A stretch of DNA of 64,000 nt from Halanaerobiaceae bacterium (GCA_003553485.1 PWEJ01000088.1:1-64000), one strand, 5' to 3'. Positions 39,740 through 49,590 are shown, counted from the stretch's first letter. Notes: a model not told the origin generated them from the sequence alone. Program-made: numbers and translations.

Positions 39740-39768
39740 TTGACTGTTGCTGATAAATCCCATATAAT
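39740..39768 (+). promoter_or_regulatory. Consensus promoter of the tRNA gene
   Basis: TTGACT (39740-39745), 17-nt spacer, TATAAT (39763-39768). The tRNA begins 33 nt downstream of the -10. Confidence 0.85.
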
Positions 39769-39800
39769 ATTTATTGTGTTAGGAGATATAATAAATAAAG

Positions 39801-39877
39801 GGGCCCATAGCTCAGTTGGTCAGAGCAGGCGGCTCATAACCGTCTAGTCCCAGGTTCAAATCCTGGTGGGCCCACCA
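39801..39877 (+). tRNA. tRNA with CAT anticodon, probably tRNA-Ile2 (lysidine type) rather than Met
   Basis: A complete 77-nt tRNA with encoded CCA. All stems pair: acceptor GGGCCCA/TGGGCCC, D stem GCTC/GAGC, anticodon stem GGCGG/CCGTC with loop CTCATAA, T stem CCAGG/CCTGG. The anticodon is CAT. Acceptor pairs 4-69 and 5-68 are both C-G and the anticodon arm is close to the Firmicute tRNA-Ile2 form GGCTCATAACC, both features recognised by TilS for lysidine modification. Elongator tRNA-Met in Firmicutes usually carries a TTCATACC loop. Not an initiator: position 1 pairs with 72. Confidence 0.9.
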
Positions 39878-39907
39878 TTAAATTATAGTATTTTATATTG
39901 CCATCCA

Positions 39908-39950
39908 CCTTGTTCTTAGTTTATTGGGAACAAGGTTTTGTTTTTTCTTT
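39908..39950 (+). terminator. Terminator after the tRNA gene
   Basis: Stem CCTTGTTC/GAACAAGG (39908-39915, 39928-39935) around a 12-nt loop, then a long T-rich tract. Confidence 0.92.
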
Positions 39951-39979
39951 TACTAAGTAATAGTAGGGGGGATTTTTAA

Positions 39980-41086
39980 ATGCCAAAGGCTAGTGAAATC
40001 ATTGCCAAATTAGAAGAACTAGCACCTGAAAATCTTGCTTTAGAATGGGATAACAGCGGTCTGCAGGTGGGAAATCTTAATAATAACGTAAAGAAAATCC
40101 TGTTAGCTGTTGAACCCACTGAAGAGGTTATTGAGGAGGCCATAAAAAATAAATGTCAATTGTTATTAGTCCATCATCCTTTTATTTTTAATGGACTCAA
40201 TTCATTGGATTTATCTACAGCCAGAGGTAAACTGATTGCCCGGGTAATGGATAATGATCTGACAATCTATGCTGCCCATACTAATTTGGATCTTGCTCAA
40301 GGAGGATTAAATGATTTTTTAGCAGAGGTTTTAGACCTTATTGAAGTTAAAAATTTAGCTCCCAGAATAAAAAAGGAAAAAATCATTGTTTTTGTTCCCC
40401 GGGAAAATCTGACTCAAGTTCAGCAGGCTCTTTTTGCTGCTGGAGCAGGTAATATAGGTGATTATGCGGAAGCATCTTTTTATTCTAAAGGGATCGGCAC
40501 CTTTAAACCTTTAACTGGAAGTAATCCTGCTATCGGTAAGCAGGGAAGAAGAGAAGAGGTTCAGGAATATCGTCTTGAAGCGATTTTTCCTGCTCAGAAC
40601 CGACAAAAAATAATTGAATCTCTCTTATCCAGCCACCCCTATGAAGAGCCAGCCTTTGATATTTTAGCTTTACAGCAGTCAGGTCAAGATCCACTTCCAG
40701 CCCGGCAGGCAAAAACTCCAAAAGCTATTTCTTTGCAACAATTTCTTCAGCGGATAGCTAAAAAATTATCACCAGCTGCCTTAAGGTATTCTGGTGACTT
40801 AAAAAAGCAAGTATCTCAGGTGGCAATGGCCTGTGGCAGTGGAGGCGATTTTATCGATAATCTACCAGCAGGTAAATATGATTTATATATAAGCGGTGAT
40901 ATTAAGTACCATCAGGTTTTAGCAGCACAGGAAAAAGATATAGCTGTGATTGATGTAGGTCATTTTGCCAGTGAAAAAATATTTAAAGATCTGCTGGCTA
41001 ATTATTTAGAGGAGCAATTATCTGCCAGCTCAGTGGAACTGATTAAATCTAATAGTGATAAATCCCCCTGGAAATTATTAAAGTAA
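39980..41086 (+). CDS. Nif3/YqfO family dinuclear-metal protein
   Basis: 368 aa. Two Nif3 halves: the first with LVHHPFIF and AHTNLD, the second with GDIKYHQ and DVGHFASEK, containing the His/Asp/Glu metal ligands. A PII-like (YqfO C-terminal-type) insert lies between them, about residues 130-235, with FKPLTGSNPAIG and SHPYEEPAFDI. Proposed activities include a type 2 GTP cyclohydrolase I role, but the biological function is uncertain. RBS TAGGGGGGA. Same place (after rpoD) as yqfN-yqfO in Bacillus, without yqfN. Confidence 0.9.
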   Translation: MPKASEIIAKLEELAPENLALEWDNSGLQVGNLNNNVKKILLAVEPTEEVIEEAIKNKCQLLLVHHPFIFNGLNSLDLSTARGKLIARVMDNDLTIYAAHTNLDLAQGGLNDFLAEVLDLIEVKNLAPRIKKEKIIVFVPRENLTQVQQALFAAGAGNIGDYAEASFYSKGIGTFKPLTGSNPAIGKQGRREEVQEYRLEAIFPAQNRQKIIESLLSSHPYEEPAFDILALQQSGQDPLPARQAKTPKAISLQQFLQRIAKKLSPAALRYSGDLKKQVSQVAMACGSGGDFIDNLPAGKYDLYISGDIKYHQVLAAQEKDIAVIDVGHFASEKIFKDLLANYLEEQLSASSVELIKSNSDKSPWKLLK

Positions 41087-41112
41087 ATACAGCCATCATA
41101 AAATGATAAAAC

Positions 41113-41141
41113 TTGACAGTTTTTTTGCCAGGTGGTATAAT
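41113..41141 (+). promoter_or_regulatory. Perfect-consensus promoter of rnpB
   Basis: TTGACA (41113-41118), 17-nt spacer, TATAAT (41136-41141) preceded by TGG, so both consensus boxes and an extended -10 are present. It is the strongest-looking promoter in the window. Confidence 0.92.
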
Positions 41142-41192
41142 TCAAGTGTAATATAATCAAGTTACTCAAGTTATTATTTTGTTAAAATTATA

Positions 41193-41537
41193 ACCAGGCT
41201 AGTTGGATGGTCGCGTCTTTTATAAGACGAGGAAAGTCCGAGCTCCATAGGGCAGGGTGCTGGGTAACACCCAGTGGAGGTAACTCCCAGGAAAGTGCCA
41301 CAGAAAAGACACCGCCAGTCATTACAGTCTGCTGGTAAGGGTGAAATGGTGAGGTAAGAGCTCACCAGAGCTCAGGTGACTGAGCTGCTAGGCAAACCCC
41401 ACCCGGAGTAAGTCCAAATAGAGGGGAATAAGGATGGCCCGTCTTTCCCCCGGGTAAGGACGCTGGACCTTACAGGTAACTGTAAGGCTAGATAGATGAC
41501 CATCGCAAACAGAACTCGGCTTACCAACTAGCCTGGT
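41193..41537 (+). ncRNA. rnpB: RNase P RNA, type A
   Basis: About 345 nt. P1 is a perfect 14-bp helix (ACCAGGCTAGTTGG at 41193-41206 with its complement at 41524-41537). Universal core elements follow in order: GAGGAAAGTCCGAGCTC, GGGCAGGGTGCTGGGTAAC, ACAGAAA, GGTAAGGGTGAAATGGTG, AAACCCCACCCGGAG and the 3' ACAGAACTCGGCTTA. The P15-P17 region (AAACCCCACC, CGGAGTAAGTCCAAATAG) and GGCCCGTC follow the E. coli-like type A rather than the Bacillus type B layout. It is the ribozyme that matures tRNA 5' ends. No terminator precedes the next gene. Confidence 0.95.
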
Positions 41538-41571
41538 ACTATTATTATTAACATCAAAGAGGTGGGGCTTT

Positions 41572-41790
41572 ATGGTAGAAAATAAATCTTTAATAATGGA
41601 AGCTGTGGAAGACCTTAATTTAGTTTTAAAAAGATTACCCAGTGTCGATTTAAGCGAGCTTGACCTGGAAGAGTCAATCCTTGATAACAGGATAATTTCT
41701 CTTGAGGGTTATTTGCGCTTTTTAGAAAGAGATGGCATTTCTGAGTTAGAGAAAATAGTTGCCAGGGCAGAGGATGATTACTATGACTGA
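41572..41790 (+). CDS. Small acidic helical protein, unknown function
   Basis: 72 aa, predicted all-helical, acidic, rich in Leu/Glu (SVDLSELDLEESILDNRI). I do not recognise a family. A good RBS (AGAGGTGGGG) lies about 7 nt before the ATG. Only 34 nt separate it from the end of rnpB with no terminator, so the rnpB transcript may read into it. It overlaps the next small gene by 8 nt. Confidence 0.65.
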   Translation: MVENKSLIMEAVEDLNLVLKRLPSVDLSELDLEESILDNRIISLEGYLRFLERDGISELEKIVARAEDDYYD

Positions 41791-42004
41791 TAAAATCTAT
41801 TATAAAATCCAATATCCTCTTAAAAAAGCAGTGCAATCTCTCAACCGGGTTTTTTTGGACCAGGAAAAATATGAGCAAGAATTGGAGAAATTGGATTTTA
41901 AAGATAGAGAAAAATTAAAAAGGTTTATTCAGGAATGGGAAAATGGCAACAAAGAAGCATTGGTGAACGTTATAGAAAAATTAAAAAGCAAGTATAATAA
42001 CTGA
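41783..42004 (+). CDS. Small charged helical protein, unknown function
   Basis: 73 aa, helical and charged (YEQELEKLDFKDREKLKRF). No family recognised. Start ATG 41783 overlaps the stop of the previous gene (ATGACTGA), which implies coupled translation; GAGGATG lies about 8 nt upstream. Followed at once by a terminator, so the two small genes form the end of a transcript starting at or after rnpB. Confidence 0.65.
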   Translation: MTDKIYYKIQYPLKKAVQSLNRVFLDQEKYEQELEKLDFKDREKLKRFIQEWENGNKEALVNVIEKLKSKYNN

Positions 42005-42013
42005 TCAAAAGGG

Positions 42014-42047
42014 CCTTCAGCTTTAGAGCTGAAGGTTTATCTTTTGC
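42014..42047 (+). terminator. Terminator after the two small genes
   Basis: A 9-bp perfect stem CCTTCAGCT/AGCTGAAGG (42014-42022, 42027-42035), TTAG loop, then TTTATCTTTT. Confidence 0.9.
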
Positions 42048-42072
42048 AAAACCACCTTAATTATGGTAAAAT
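42044..42072 (+). promoter_or_regulatory. Promoter of yebC-ruvCAB operon
   Basis: TTGCAA (42044-42049), 17-nt spacer, TAAAAT (42067-42072) with TGG ahead (extended -10), about 40 nt before yebC. Confidence 0.7.
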
Positions 42073-42112
42073 ATACTTTAGCGTTTTAGGAAATTTTTAA
42101 GGAGGAAAATTT

Positions 42113-42868
42113 ATGGCAGGACATTCAAAATGGGCTAATATTAAGCATAAAAAAAAGAAGGAAGATCGTCGTCGGGCAAAGCTTTTTTCTAAATTAAGTC
42201 GTCGGATTGCCGTGGCAGCTAGAGAAGGCGGTGGAGATCCGGAGTATAATGCTGATCTCAGGATGGCTATTGATAAAGCTAAGGATAATAATATGCCCAA
42301 TGAGAATATTGAAAAAGCTATTAAAAGAGGTACTGGAGAATTAGAGGGTGTTGACTACGAAAGTTTTAATTATGAGGGTTATGGACCAGGAGGTGTGGCT
42401 TTATTCCTGGAAATAACCACCGATAATCGTAACAGAACGGCCTCTGAAATCCGCCACATTCTGTCAGAAAAAGGCGGTAACCTCGGGGAATCGGGCTGTG
42501 TATCCTGGATGTTTGAGCGAAGAGGACAGCTTATATTAGATAATAGTGATAATAAATATGATTTTGATGAAGTTATGCTGGCGGCTTTAGAAGCCGGGGC
42601 CGAGGATATAGAGGAAGATGAAGAGATAATTCAAATATTTACTGATGATAAAGAATTTATCCAGGTTAAAGAAAAGCTGGAAAATGAGGGCTATAAATTC
42701 AGTGATTCAGATATAGTTATGACCCCCAATAATACCGTTAAAGTGGAAGGTTCTGAAGCTAAAGCCATCCTGGAATTGATGGAAGAATTGGAAGATCATG
42801 ATGATGTGCAGGAAGTTTATGCTAATTTTGATATACCCGCTGAAACAATGGCTCAATTGCAGGATTAA
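42113..42868 (+). CDS. yebC: YebC/PmpR family protein
   Basis: 251 aa, begins AGHSKWANIKHKK, the family hallmark, with the conserved central AREGGGDPEYNADLR segment. YebC-type proteins were annotated as transcriptional regulators; related proteins relieve ribosome stalling at proline tracts (TACO1-like). The link to ruvCAB is conserved widely. RBS AAGGAGG about 8 nt upstream. Confidence 0.95.
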   Translation: MAGHSKWANIKHKKKKEDRRRAKLFSKLSRRIAVAAREGGGDPEYNADLRMAIDKAKDNNMPNENIEKAIKRGTGELEGVDYESFNYEGYGPGGVALFLEITTDNRNRTASEIRHILSEKGGNLGESGCVSWMFERRGQLILDNSDNKYDFDEVMLAALEAGAEDIEEDEEIIQIFTDDKEFIQVKEKLENEGYKFSDSDIVMTPNNTVKVEGSEAKAILELMEELEDHDDVQEVYANFDIPAETMAQLQD

Positions 42869-42900
42869 TATTTTCCTAAAGGCCGTGTTGTCTGCCTGGG

Positions 42901-42928
42901 GCACTGACTTTTCAGTGTCTTTTATTAT
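42901..42928 (+). terminator. Weak hairpin terminator between yebC and ruvC
   Basis: CACTGA/TCAGTG stem (42902-42917) with CTTT loop and a following TCTTTTATTATTT. With only 6 bp it is probably partial, so ruvCAB may still be read from the yebC promoter. Confidence 0.55.
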
Positions 42929-42947
42929 TTGAGAAGAGGTGAAGTTA

Positions 42948-43445
42948 GTGAGAATTTTGGGTGTAGACCCTGGACTTGCTAAAATGGGATATTCTATAGT
43001 CAACAAAGAAGGAAATTCCTTTACAATCGTTAAAGCTGGCACTTTTACCACTTCAGCAGATAAAAAAGACCCCATAAGACTTAACAACTTATTTAACCAA
43101 TTATCAGCTTTAATAACTGAATACCAACCTGAACATATGGCTGTAGAAGAACTCTTTTTTAATAAAAACGTTAAAACAGCTATCCGAGTAGGACAGGCCC
43201 GAGGAGTTATAATGCTGGCTGGCTCTAAAAGTGGGATTAAAGTATTTGAATATACTCCTTTACAGGGGAAGCAGGCTGTCGTGGGTTATGGACGGGCCAG
43301 CAAACATCAAGTGCAACAGATGGTCAAGGCCCTGCTAAACCTTGATGAGTTACCTTCTTCTGATGATGAGGCTGATGCTATTGCTGTAGCTATTTGTCAT
43401 GGTCATAATTTTGCTGTCCAAAAAAATTGGGGGGAGCTCATATGA
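42948..43445 (+). CDS. ruvC: Holliday junction resolvase RuvC
   Basis: 165 aa. Catalytic acids fit Asp7 (GVDPGLA), Glu67 (AVEELFF) and Asp140/Asp143 (DDEADAIAVA). Resolves four-way junctions in a RuvAB-bound complex. GTG start at 42948 with AGAGGTG 6-7 nt upstream; an earlier GTG at 42939 lies in the Shine-Dalgarno. Stop overlaps ruvA start (ATGA). Confidence 0.96.
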   Translation: MRILGVDPGLAKMGYSIVNKEGNSFTIVKAGTFTTSADKKDPIRLNNLFNQLSALITEYQPEHMAVEELFFNKNVKTAIRVGQARGVIMLAGSKSGIKVFEYTPLQGKQAVVGYGRASKHQVQQMVKALLNLDELPSSDDEADAIAVAICHGHNFAVQKNWGELI

Positions 43446-44029
43446 TAGGATTTCTCCGGGGAGAAGTTTTAGCAAAATTTGAAGATGAGATCATTGTCGA
43501 TGTTAACGACGTCGGGTATCAGGTGACAGTGCCTGACTCTCTACCTGGCTTACAGATTGGCTCTCCCTGTGAATTATATATTCACACTCATGTTAGAGAA
43601 GATGCTCTTGAGTTATATGGTTTTAGCCAGAAGACTCATCGGCAGATGTTCCAGGAGCTATTGACAGTATCCAGGATCGGACCTAAAGTAGCTTTAAATG
43701 TTATTGCAAATCTGCCGCCTAATAAATTTGCCCGGGCAATTTTACAGGAAGACCTTAATCTTTTAAAAGAAGTGCGGGGAATAGGTTCTAAAAGTGCTCA
43801 GCGAATGATATTGGAGCTAAAAAACAAGGTAGATGATATTATAGCTGGTAGCAGCTATGCTGAAATTGATGAAAATGTTTCTGGTAATGATGAACTTTTT
43901 TCAGCCCTTAATAATCTGGGCTATAACGATAGAGAGATTTCCAGGGCTATAGCTGAATTGGATTTCTCAAGTAAACTGGACTTAGAGGAAAAAATCCGCC
44001 AGGTATTATCTTTTCTGGGGAAGGAGTAA
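43442..44029 (+). CDS. ruvA: Holliday junction branch-migration protein RuvA
   Basis: 195 aa. OB-fold N-terminal domain (MIGFLRGEVLAK), tandem helix-hairpin-helix (VSRIGPKVALNVI, VRGIGSKSAQRMI) and a flexible-linked domain III (NNLGYNDREI). Start ATG 43442 after GGGGGGAG. Coupled to ruvC. Confidence 0.97.
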   Translation: MIGFLRGEVLAKFEDEIIVDVNDVGYQVTVPDSLPGLQIGSPCELYIHTHVREDALELYGFSQKTHRQMFQELLTVSRIGPKVALNVIANLPPNKFARAILQEDLNLLKEVRGIGSKSAQRMILELKNKVDDIIAGSSYAEIDENVSGNDELFSALNNLGYNDREISRAIAELDFSSKLDLEEKIRQVLSFLGKE

Positions 44030-44035
44030 AAGACC

Positions 44036-45076
44036 ATGACAGAGGACAAAAAAAGAGTTGTCTCTCCCCGGGAAGTAAATGATGAGACTTTAGATAAAAC
44101 TTTACGCCCCACTCAACTTGACTTTTATATTGGCCAGGAAAAGGTAAAGGAGAAGCTGACCATTTTCATTCAGGCTGCTCTAGAAAGAGGAGATGCCCTG
44201 GATCATGTCATGCTTTATGGGCCACCAGGTCTGGGTAAGACAACTTTAGCCAATATTATTGCCAATGAAATGAATGTAAATATCCATACCACCAGTGGTC
44301 CGGCAATTGAGAGGCCCGGTGACCTGGCTTCAATCTTAACCAATCTCTCTGAACAGGATATCCTTTTCATTGATGAGATTCATCGGTTAAACCGAGTAGT
44401 GGAGGAAGTGCTTTATCCGGCAATGGAAGATTTTGGTCTCGATATAATGATAGGTAAAGGCCCTTCGGCCCGATCAGTGCGTTTAGATCTGCCGGATTTT
44501 ACTTTAGTTGGAGCTACAACTAGGGCTGGAAAACTTTCCTCTCCCTTAAGAGAAAGATTTGGGGTTATAAATAGATTAGAGTTTTACAATAAACAAGAAT
44601 TAGCTGAGATAGTCGTTAGATCTGCTAGAATATTACAGGTGGATATATCTGAGGAGGGTGCCAGGGAAATCGCCCGGCGCTCTAGAGGAACTCCAAGGAT
44701 AGCCAATAGGTTATTAAAAAGGGTGAGAGACTTTGCTCAGGTTAGAGCGGATGGTTCTATAACTCCCAGAGTAGTTAGAGAGGCCTTAGAGCTTTTAGAA
44801 GTTGATGAATTGGGACTTGATAAAATCGACCACCGTCTCCTGGAAACTATAATTGAAAAATTCTCTGGTGGTCCAGTGGGCTTAAAAACCATATCAGCAG
44901 CAATTAGTGAAGAAACCGAGACCATAGAGGACGTGTATGAGCCATACCTCCTGCAACTGGGTTTTTTGCAGCGGACTCCTAGAGGAAGGAAGGCCACTAA
45001 AGCGGCCTATCAGCATTTAAATAAAAAACTACCTGAGGATAGACAGCAGACTCTCTTTGATGAAGAAGAAAATTAG
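44036..45076 (+). CDS. ruvB: Holliday junction branch-migration helicase RuvB
   Basis: 346 aa. AAA+ ATPase with Walker [10 protein letters not shown], Walker B DEIH, the family-specific [11 protein letters not shown] start region, arginine finger near the sensor, and a C-terminal winged helix ([15 protein letters not shown]). Drives branch migration with RuvA. RBS AAGGAG. Confidence 0.98.
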   Translation: MTEDKKRVVSPREVNDETLDKTLRPTQLDFYIGQEKVKEKLTIFIQAALERGDALDHVMLYGPPGLGKTTLANIIANEMNVNIHTTSGPAIERPGDLASILTNLSEQDILFIDEIHRLNRVVEEVLYPAMEDFGLDIMIGKGPSARSVRLDLPDFTLVGATTRAGKLSSPLRERFGVINRLEFYNKQELAEIVVRSARILQVDISEEGAREIARRSRGTPRIANRLLKRVRDFAQVRADGSITPRVVREALELLEVDELGLDKIDHRLLETIIEKFSGGPVGLKTISAAISEETETIEDVYEPYLLQLGFLQRTPRGRKATKAAYQHLNKKLPEDRQQTLFDEEEN

Positions 45077-45091
45077 TTGGAGGTAAATTTG

Positions 45092-46129
45092 ATGGATGTT
45101 AATAAATTTGACTATGAACTACCTGATAGACTAATAGCCCAAAAACCAGCTGCCAATCGAGATGAGTCGCGTTTGATGGTCATAAATCGCAGTGGAGGTA
45201 TAGCAGCCCATACCAAATTTTATAAACTGCTTAATTATCTCCAACCTGGTGATAGGTTGGTTTTAAATGATAGTAAAGTGATTCCTGCAAGACTCTACGG
45301 CAAGAAAGTATCCTCAGGTATCGAAATTGAGGTCTTGTTATTGAACAAAATCAAAGCTGACCACTGGGAAGTTTTAGTGAGACCAGGTAGAAGGATAAAA
45401 AAAGGCACCCAGATTGAGTTTGCAGGCTCACAGGGGAAGGCCCCTATCCTGGCCACCTCTTTAGATTATACTGACTTTGGCGGTAGAGTTTTAGAGTTTA
45501 GCCCGGCTGGTCTTTTAGCTGACCGGCTTGATACTCTGGGAGAAATGCCCCTCCCCCCGTATATCAAGGAATATCAGGGGGACCCTCAAAGATACCAGAC
45601 TGTTTATGCCAATCAGGAAGGTTCTGCTGCCGCACCAACGGCTGGACTGCATTTTACCAGGGATTTATTAGCTGAGCTAAAAAATAATGGTATTGAACTT
45701 AGTTATTTAACCCTCCATGTGGGTTTAGGTACCTTTCGGCCAGTGAGAACTGATAAAGTAGAAGAACATGATATGCATGCTGAATACTTTGAGGTTAGCA
45801 GTGAAACAGCTCAAGATATAGTTGAAACCCGAAAAAGAGGAGGGAGAATAATTGCCGTAGGCACCACGGTTACTAGAACTTTAGAAGGGGCAGCTGACTC
45901 TATCCTGAAAGGTGAAGCCCAAAAGGGCTGGACTGATATTTTTATTTATCCTGGATATGACTTTAAAGTTCTTGATGGCTTAATCACTAATTTTCATCTC
46001 CCTAAATCAACTCTGTTGATGCTGGTTTCTGCCTTTGCCGGTCGAGAAAACATTATGAGTGCCTATCAGGAAGCAATAGAAAGGGAATACCGTTTTTATA
46101 GTTTTGGTGACGCCACTTTAATAATTTAA
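45092..46129 (+). CDS. queA: S-adenosylmethionine:tRNA ribosyltransferase-isomerase
   Basis: 345 aa. Signature elements FDYELPDRLIAQKP and AAPTAGLHFT; ends with a conserved YRFYSFGDA. Converts preQ1 in tRNA to epoxyqueuosine. Start ATG 45092, because TTGGAGG lies upstream of it and an earlier TTG (45077) would place the Shine-Dalgarno inside the protein. Directly precedes tgt, the enzyme of the preceding step. Confidence 0.97.
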   Translation: MDVNKFDYELPDRLIAQKPAANRDESRLMVINRSGGIAAHTKFYKLLNYLQPGDRLVLNDSKVIPARLYGKKVSSGIEIEVLLLNKIKADHWEVLVRPGRRIKKGTQIEFAGSQGKAPILATSLDYTDFGGRVLEFSPAGLLADRLDTLGEMPLPPYIKEYQGDPQRYQTVYANQEGSAAAPTAGLHFTRDLLAELKNNGIELSYLTLHVGLGTFRPVRTDKVEEHDMHAEYFEVSSETAQDIVETRKRGGRIIAVGTTVTRTLEGAADSILKGEAQKGWTDIFIYPGYDFKVLDGLITNFHLPKSTLLMLVSAFAGRENIMSAYQEAIEREYRFYSFGDATLII

Positions 46130-46156
46130 TCTATATAGCTAACAGACAAACATTAA

Positions 46157-47281
<1,125 letters not shown>

Positions 47282-47336
47282 TTATTATCAAAATCTGGCT
47301 CCATTAATATTATTGAACTCGATACCTTTATATAAT

Positions 47337-47365
47337 TGCTTTAATAAGGAAAAATACATTATAAT
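47337..47365 (+). promoter_or_regulatory. Promoter of yajC-lepB-secDF
   Basis: TTGCTT (47337-47342), 17-nt spacer, TATAAT (47360-47365), about 80 nt before yajC. Confidence 0.65.
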
Positions 47366-47444
47366 AGTTAAAATCTCTTGTAATTAAGCTTTACAGATAT
47401 TATAATAGTAAAGGAATCTAAAATGAATTTAAGGAGGAATAATA

Positions 47445-47726
47445 ATGGAAGTTGTTGTTTCATTGATACCCTGGATTTTAATATTTGGTGTTTTTTGGTT
47501 TTTCTTAATCAGACCGCAGAAAAAACAGCAAAAGGAACATCAAGAAATGTTGGATAATCTCGAAGTAGGTGATGAGATTATTTCTGCTGGTGGCATAAGG
47601 GGCAAGATAATAAAAATAAAGGACAATATTGTTAGACTTAGAATCTCCCCGGAAGTTGATATAGAGATGATGAAGTCCTCTATTAGTCAACGGGCCAAAG
47701 CCAAAGATAGCTCAGAAGATGAGTAG
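47445..47726 (+). CDS. yajC: SecDF-associated membrane protein YajC
   Basis: 93 aa. One N-terminal TM helix (about 4-22), the FFLIRPQKKQQKEHQEML motif and a small C-terminal domain. Subunit of the SecDFYajC holotranslocon. RBS AAGGAGG. Confidence 0.96.
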   Translation: MEVVVSLIPWILIFGVFWFFLIRPQKKQQKEHQEMLDNLEVGDEIISAGGIRGKIIKIKDNIVRLRISPEVDIEMMKSSISQRAKAKDSSEDE

Positions 47727-47780
47727 TACTTTAATGGTTTTACCAGGCAACATTTTCATCTTCACTAGGAGGTAGTCTCT

Positions 47781-48335
47781 GTGGATAAGAGTGATATCAA
47801 AGAATTCATTCAATCATTAATAATAGCGGGAGTATTAGCTTTTTTAATTATAACTTTTGTAGCGCAATCCTTTGTGGTCGAGGGAAGTTCAATGGAGTCC
47901 ACTTTAGAAAATGGAGAAAGATTGATAGCTAACAAACTTGTATATCGTTTCCGTGACCCTGAAAGGGGTGAGATTGTGGTTTTTACTCCTCGGGGAGCCA
48001 GTGACCAGCGCTATATAAAAAGAGTTATAGGTCTGCCTGGTGACACTGTTTACATCCAGGATAGCCAGGTATATGTTAATGGTGAACCGCTGGAGGAAGA
48101 CTATATAAAGGAAGAAATGAGAGAGATAGGAGATTCAGGTCCCTTTGAAGTTCCCGATGATGAGTTTTTTGTTCTAGGTGACAATCGCAATCATAGTGCA
48201 GATAGTAGATTCCCAGGCTTAGTTGGTTATGTAGAGAGGGATAAGATTCACGGCAAAGCCTTTTGGGTATTTTGGCCCCTTAATGAAATGAGAGTTTTAG
48301 ACCATGAAGATTATTCTATTGCCGGTAACGACTAA
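47781..48335 (+). CDS. lepB: Type I signal peptidase
   Basis: 184 aa. One N-terminal TM helix, then the Ser-Lys dyad: Ser37 in EGSSMES and Lys80 in RYIKRVIGLPGD. GDNRNHSADSRFPG is the box E motif. The usual SMxPTL has Ser instead of Pro (SSMESTL). GTG start at 47781 with AGGAGG 8 nt upstream. Located between yajC and secD, which usually adjoin. Confidence 0.94.
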   Translation: MDKSDIKEFIQSLIIAGVLAFLIITFVAQSFVVEGSSMESTLENGERLIANKLVYRFRDPERGEIVVFTPRGASDQRYIKRVIGLPGDTVYIQDSQVYVNGEPLEEDYIKEEMREIGDSGPFEVPDDEFFVLGDNRNHSADSRFPGLVGYVERDKIHGKAFWVFWPLNEMRVLDHEDYSIAGND

Positions 48336-48366
48336 TAATATTTTATGTTTGTAGGAGGATGAATTT

Positions 48367-49590
48367 ATGAGGTATAAACAAAAGCGAAGATTGAAGATTG
48401 CTTTTATTATTGGTGTGATTGCTTTAGCAATCTTTCTTTATAGTTTCTATGGTATTAACCTGGGTCTCGACCTTGAAGGGGGAGCCCATATTGTTCTCCA
48501 GGCTCAAGAGACAGAGGACAGAACAATAGACCGGGAAACAATGACAGGAATTGTCAGTGTGATTGAAAGGCGGGTCAATGAGTTAGGCCTTTCTGAACCA
48601 ATCATTCAGACTGAGGGCACAGATAGAATTATAGTTGAACTGCCAGCTGTTGACAATCCCTCGGAAGCAATCCAGACCATTGGTAGGACAGCGATGTTGA
48701 CTATCCAAAATCCTGAAGGAGAGGTGTTGCTTACTGGGGATAGAATTTCTGATGCCTCAGCTAGCCATGATGAACATGGCCGTCCCGTCGTCTCCTTCCA
48801 GCTTGACCGGGAAGGTTCAAGAGAATTTGAAGAGATAACTAGAATGTATATGGGACAGCAGATTGGGATATATTTAGATGATGAGCAGTTAACCAACCCT
48901 ACTGTTCAATCTGTTATTAGAGACCAGGGACAGATAACTGGTTACAGTAGTGTTGCAGAAGCAGAAGAACATGCAGTTTTGATCAGGGAAGGTGCTCTAC
49001 CTGTTCCGGTAGAGGTCATAGAAAGCAGGACAGTGGGGCCTACACTTGGAACCATTGCTATTCAGCAGAGTATCAGAGCAGGTCTAATAGGTTTAGGATT
49101 GGTAGCTCTTTATATGATTTTTTATTATAAATTTCCTGGTATACTAGCAGCGGCAAGTTTAATTATTTATGGAATTGTAATGATGGGAACCTTATCTGGC
49201 TTACAGGCTGTTTTAACATTACCGGGAATTGCAGGACTGGTTCTCTCTATAGGTATGGCAGTTGATGCCAATATTATTATCTTTGAGCGTATCAAGGATG
49301 AACGGAATAATGGTAAGAGCATTCGGGCTGCTATTGATGCTGGATTTAAACGAGCTTATATAACTATCATTGATGCCAATGTTACTACCTTAATAACCGC
49401 TTCAATACTGGCTTACTTTACTTCCGGTGCTGTTAGAGGTTTTGCCGTAACTCTTATTATAGGAATTTTAGTTAGTATGTTTACTGCCTTCCTAATCACC
49501 AGAAGTTTAATAGATGTTTTCTCTCAATCCAGCTTTATCCGCAGTGAGAAATCCTTTGGTGCTAATAGGGGGGTACAGCAAAATGCTTAA
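48367..49590 (+). CDS. secD: Protein translocase subunit SecD
   Basis: 407 aa. GLDLEGGAHIVLQ motif after TM1, periplasmic P1 domain, then five C-terminal TM helices with VDANIIIFERIKDE. Proton- or sodium-driven component of Sec export that pulls substrates. The C-terminal end overlaps the secF start by 8 nt. RBS AGGAGG. Confidence 0.96.
   Translation: MRYKQKRRLKIAFIIGVIALAIFLYSFYGINLGLDLEGGAHIVLQAQETEDRTIDRETMTGIVSVIERRVNELGLSEPIIQTEGTDRIIVELPAVDNPSEAIQTIGRTAMLTIQNPEGEVLLTGDRISDASASHDEHGRPVVSFQLDREGSREFEEITRMYMGQQIGIYLDDEQLTNPTVQSVIRDQGQITGYSSVAEAEEHAVLIREGALPVPVEVIESRTVGPTLGTIAIQQSIRAGLIGLGLVALYMIFYYKFPGILAAASLIIYGIVMMGTLSGLQAVLTLPGIAGLVLSIGMAVDANIIIFERIKDERNNGKSIRAAIDAGFKRAYITIIDANVTTLITASILAYFTSGAVRGFAVTLIIGILVSMFTAFLITRSLIDVFSQSSFIRSEKSFGANRGVQQNA

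Noticed and set aside
41174-41365. Minus-strand ORF inside rnpB
   Set aside because: Antisense to conserved RNase P RNA core elements.
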